A stretch of DNA of 7,629 bases from DASPXK01 sp035637315 (GTDB lineage Bacteria; Chloroflexota; UBA6077; JACCZL01), in assembly GCA_035637315.1 (NCBI GenBank), contig DASPXK010000340.1:1-7629 (forward strand), written 5' to 3'. Each line of letters begins with the position of its first letter. The first letter of the stretch is position 1. Positions 4,901 to 7,629 of this stretch are shown here, piece by piece. The position numbers and the translations under genes were made by a program. Under the pieces are notes generated by a model. It ran no database searches. It was not told the DNA's origin and saw only the letters and a list, made by a program, of their open reading frames with translations.

Positions 4901-6256
4901 CTAGAGCCTGCCGACGAAGCGGCCCGGGTTGAGTCTCCCGTTTGGGTCGAGCTTCTCCTTCAGCGAGCGCATGACCGGAAAGGCGTCGCCGACTTCGCCC
5001 CAGACGTCGATTCCCGTCTTGGCGGCGGCCGGGCAGGACTCGACGACCAGGCTGCCGCCCTCGCCGCGAGCAAACGAGCGGCCGCGCTCGACCAGGCTGG
5101 CCAGGCGGTCCGACGCGTCGGACTCCTGGTCCCAGCCGCTCGGCCACAACCGAAGGTAGACGATGCCGCTGCCGGCATGCGACAGGACCGCCGGACTGAA
5201 CCCGATCTCGGTCGCCAGGTCGCGCAGGGCCGTCAGCGCGTGGGGGCTGCGGGCCGGCGGGACGGCGGCCTTGAGGAGAGCCACGCCCTCCCGGGAGGGA
5301 TCGGGAAACTCGCGCAGCGCCGTCCACAGCGGCTGGACCTCGTCGCCCCGCAGGCTCTGCACATCGCTCGCCCTCTGGCACAGCTCGGCCAGATCGCGAA
5401 GCTGGCGCTCGACGGCCTTCTCGAAGCCGAGGGCGGCCACGATGAGCGCGCAGCCGGATCCTGGGACTGCCGGTTGGCCGGGGCAGTCGGCCGCCGCGCT
5501 CGGGTCGAGCAGCTCGAGCGCGGCAACCCCGAGCGGGGAGCGATAGATGGCGGCCACCGCTTCGGCGGCGTCCTGGACCGAGCCGAACGTCGCCAGCAGC
5601 ATGCCCTCGCTCTGTGGAAGCGGGTGGAGCTTGAAGCTCAGCTCCACGACGATGCCGACGGTCCCGAGCGAGCCGATGTACAGCTTGTTGAGGTCGTAGC
5701 CCGCCACGTTCTTGACGACTCGGCCGCCGGCCTTGCTGATCACCCCGTCGGCGTTGACCACCCGTGTGCCGATGACCAGGTCGCGCGCCGAGCCGTAGAG
5801 CAGGCGCAGTGGCCCACTAGCGTTGGCAGCGATGATTCCGCCAATCGTGGCTCGGTCCTGGGCGGCCGGGTCGAGCGCGAGGAACTGGCCCTCGGCCCGA
5901 AGACGCTCCTGGAGAGCGCCTAGTCGGATGCCAGCCTGGACCGTGACGGTCAGGTCGGCCGGCTCGTACTCGACGATCTCGTCGAGCGGTTCCGTGCGGA
6001 TGACGAGGTCGGCGGCTCGGGGCGGAAAGCCAAGCGCCATGCGGGTCCCGCCGCCCCAGGGAATGACAGCGGCCCCGGCTTGGTCCGCGGCCCGGACCGC
6101 CGCCGACATCTCCTCCGCGCTGGTTGGCGAGCAGACCAGGCCCGGCCGGACTCCGTCGACCAGATAAGTGTCATCGTCGGGCTCGAGTCGACTCCAGTCG
6201 GCCACGGCGGCCGAAAGCTGACTGTCGAGCGAGACGAGCGATGCCGGATGAGTCAC
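4901..6256 (-). CDS. glcE: glycolate oxidase FAD-binding subunit GlcE
   Basis: It is the second flavin subunit of glycolate dehydrogenase, acting with GlcD and GlcF at the cytoplasmic membrane. The FAD-binding (PCMH) fold shows in VIPWGGGTRMALG (64-76), ATIGGIIAANASGP (136-149) and the GlcE-type stretch RVVKNVAGYDLNKLYIGSLG (179-198); the C-terminus DPNGRLNPGRFVGRL is typical. At 451 residues it is longer than E. coli GlcE. I place the start at the GTG at 6256 because a full AGGAGG lies nine nt upstream (6266-6271) and homology begins soon after. An ATG at 6289 is in frame but sits in the centre of a perfect palindrome, lies before that ribosome site, and would add eleven unlikely residues. 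It follows glcD by 58 nt and precedes glcF. Confidence 0.93.
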   Translation of the reverse strand: MTHPASLVSLDSQLSAAVADWSRLEPDDDTYLVDGVRPGLVCSPTSAEEMSAAVRAADQAGAAVIPWGGGTRMALGFPPRAADLVIRTEPLDEIVEYEPADLTVTVQAGIRLGALQERLRAEGQFLALDPAAQDRATIGGIIAANASGPLRLLYGSARDLVIGTRVVNADGVISKAGGRVVKNVAGYDLNKLYIGSLGTVGIVVELSFKLHPLPQSEGMLLATFGSVQDAAEAVAAIYRSPLGVAALELLDPSAAADCPGQPAVPGSGCALIVAALGFEKAVERQLRDLAELCQRASDVQSLRGDEVQPLWTALREFPDPSREGVALLKAAVPPARSPHALTALRDLATEIGFSPAVLSHAGSGIVYLRLWPSGWDQESDASDRLASLVERGRSFARGEGGSLVVESCPAAAKTGIDVWGEVGDAFPVMRSLKEKLDPNGRLNPGRFVGRL

Positions 6257-6265
6257 GCCGCGGGT

Positions 6266-6271
6266 CCTCCT
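6266..6271 (-). promoter_or_regulatory. ribosome binding site that sets the glcE start
   Basis: AGGAGG on the minus strand with 9 nt to the GTG at 6256. It lies inside the longer in-frame ORF that begins at 6289, which makes that upstream ATG an unlikely start. Confidence 0.8.
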
Positions 6272-6278
6272 ACTCGAA

Positions 6279-6298
6279 GGGCACGGCATGCCGTGCCC
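6279..6298. repeat. perfect 20-bp palindrome between glcD and glcE
   Basis: GGGCACGGCA is followed directly by its exact reverse complement TGCCGTGCCC. It occupies the middle of the 58-nt gap between the glcD stop and the glcE start. It could be a short interspersed palindromic repeat, an mRNA processing or stability hairpin, or a protein site; the sequence does not separate these. No U-run follows, so it is not an intrinsic terminator. Confidence 0.9.
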
Positions 6299-6314
6299 CT
6301 ACCCAGTTCCTGGC

Positions 6315-7629
6315 TCACCAGCCAACCGCCGCGCCCTTTCGGCCGAACATCTCCAGGCAGCGGCCTGGTGTGGGGAACACTTTGTCCGGGTTGCAGTAGC
6401 CGCATGGGTCCAGCGCCTCCTTGACGCGCCGCATGACCTCCACGTCCTGGGGTGCGAAGATGAGCGGCATCAGGTCCTTCTTCTCCATCCCGATCCCGTG
6501 CTCGCCCGTCAGCGACCCGCCGACCTCGGCGCACAGGCGCATGATCTCGGCGCCGGCCTCGATGGTCCGCTCAGTCTCGCCGGGCCGGTCGGCATCGAAG
6601 CAGATCAGCGGGTGCAGGTTGCCATCCCCGGCATGGAAGACGTTGGCGATCCGCAGCCCGGACCGCACCGAGATCTCGCCGACCTCGGCCAGCACCTCCG
6701 GCAGCTTGCTGCGAGGGACGACCCCGTCGACGGTGTAGTAGTCCGGCGTGATCATGCCGATCGCGCCGAAGGCGCCCTTACGCCCAGCCCAGAGGCGGGC
6801 TCGTTCCGCATCGTCCTTGGCGACCCGCACGTCGAGAGCGGCGTTTTCCTTGCACACGGCGACGATCACGTCGGAGTACTCCTCCAGCTCGTCGCGGAGT
6901 CCTTCGACCTCGATCAAGAGGACCGCCTCGGCCTCGATTGGGAAACCAGCTGGGGCCCGGCTCTCGACCGCCCGGATGCACAAGTTGTCCATCATCTCGA
7001 GCGCGGCCGGCACGATCCGGCGGGCGATGATCCCGCTGACCGCTCGGCTGGCGTCGCCGACAGTGGGGAAAATGGTCAGCAGCGTCTTGACCGCCTCCGG
7101 AAGCGGGACCAGGCGGGCGATCACCCTGGTGACGAGCCCCAGGGTGCCTTCGGAGCCGACGTACAGCCCGGTCAGGTCATAGCCCGGTGTCTCGAGCGCC
7201 TTCCCACCAGTGTGGACGATCTCGCCATCCGGCAGGACGACCTCCAGGCCCAGGACGTGGTTGGTGGTCACGCCGTAGCGGAGAGTGTGCGGGCCGCCCG
7301 AGTTCTCGCCGACGTTGCCGCCGATCGTGCAGGCCTTCTGGCTGGACGGGTCTGGGATGTACTGCAGGCGGTGTGGCGCCACCGCCTGGCTGAGCCGCAC
7401 GTTGACCAGTCCAGGCTCGACCACCGCCCGCAGGTTATCCAGGTCCACCTCCAGGATCCGGTTCATTCGAGAGAAGCTGACCAGCACGCCGCCCTGGCTG
7501 GGGATGGCGCCGCCGGACAGGCCCGTTCCGGCCCCGCGCGCCGTGTAGGGCACGCCGAGCCGAACGCACAGCTCGACCAGGGATGACAGCTGCTCGCTGC
7601 TGGTGGGGAAAACGACGGCCTGCGCGCGG
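6315..7629 (-). CDS. glcD: glycolate oxidase FAD-linked subunit GlcD, N-terminus missing
   Basis: It oxidises glycolate (or D-lactate-like 2-hydroxy acids) using FAD, passing electrons to GlcF. The frame is open to the right edge; 437 residues are visible and perhaps 40-60 are lost. In visible numbering, AVVFPTSSEQLSSLVELC (4-21) and RGAGTGLSGG (31-40) begin the FAD-binding PCMH domain; CTIGGNVGENSGGPH and YVGSEGTLGL are the typical flavin contacts. The C-terminal FAD-oxidase domain has HAGDGNLHP (332-340) and the signature GEHGIGMEKK (375-384), both with the expected histidines. It ends CNPDKVFPTPGRC plus a short tail. The call is GlcD rather than a lone D-lactate dehydrogenase because glcE and glcF follow directly. 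Any start or promoter lies outside the window. Confidence 0.95.
   Translation of the reverse strand, partial: RAQAVVFPTSSEQLSSLVELCVRLGVPYTARGAGTGLSGGAIPSQGGVLVSFSRMNRILEVDLDNLRAVVEPGLVNVRLSQAVAPHRLQYIPDPSSQKACTIGGNVGENSGGPHTLRYGVTTNHVLGLEVVLPDGEIVHTGGKALETPGYDLTGLYVGSEGTLGLVTRVIARLVPLPEAVKTLLTIFPTVGDASRAVSGIIARRIVPAALEMMDNLCIRAVESRAPAGFPIEAEAVLLIEVEGLRDELEEYSDVIVAVCKENAALDVRVAKDDAERARLWAGRKGAFGAIGMITPDYYTVDGVVPRSKLPEVLAEVGEISVRSGLRIANVFHAGDGNLHPLICFDADRPGETERTIEAGAEIMRLCAEVGGSLTGEHGIGMEKKDLMPLIFAPQDVEVMRRVKEALDPCGYCNPDKVFPTPGRCLEMFGRKGAAVGW

Noticed and set aside
4091..5923. Long open frame on the plus strand, 610 codons
   Set aside because: It runs antisense through glcF and glcE, whose products are clearly recognised. 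Its Arg/Gln/Asp-rich composition is typical of a GC-rich shadow frame.
6257..6289. ATG at 6289 as the glcE start
   Set aside because: It lies in the centre of a palindrome and upstream of the AGGAGG that serves the GTG at 6256.

Overview
The window comes from a GC-rich bacterium, roughly two-thirds G+C by eye. All supported genes lie on the minus strand, so transcription runs from high to low coordinates. I cannot name the organism. The GC content, the short EpsC-type CysE and the several families of short palindromic repeats at gene borders would suit Chloroflexota or a similar uncultivated lineage, but that is a low-confidence inference.

Region 1 (7629 to 3491) is a glycolate oxidase locus, glcD-glcE-glcF: two FAD-binding subunits and a two-cluster Fe-S subunit with CCG domains. 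GlcD runs off the right edge, so its N-terminus is missing. Each junction at or after these genes carries a different palindromic repeat: a perfect 20-bp palindrome between glcD and glcE, a CACCAAGA-type inverted repeat between glcE and glcF, and a GGCAGTA heptamer inverted repeat between glcF and the next gene. The last repeat supplies the final codons and stop of glcF and possibly the first codons of the next gene.

Region 2 (3487 to 2687) is a WecG/TagA/CpsF-type glycosyltransferase whose native start has been blurred by the repeat.

Region 3 (2668 to 1737) is the most interesting part. A palindrome, a good sigma70-like promoter (TTGACA, 16 bp, TATACT) and a hairpin-rich leader of about 150 nt precede two small unassigned genes. 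The first encodes an 81-aa protein with a strand-strand-helix-strand pattern that ends in VVPRVAGG, like MoaD/ThiS/CysO and ubiquitin-like carriers. The second, in the same frame and 6 nt after the first stop, encodes a 154-aa protein with one N-terminal membrane segment. Next downstream is cysE, serine O-acetyltransferase, which raises the untested idea of a sulfur-carrier link to cysteine synthesis.

Region 4 (845 to the left edge) is the N-terminal part of a GT4-family glycosyltransferase. An approximately 100-bp palindromic repeat sits in frame inside it, adding about 34 residues between the two Rossmann domains. This gene and the WecG-like gene suggest that surface polysaccharide synthesis is encoded nearby. 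No RNA genes, CRISPR arrays or transposase genes were seen.
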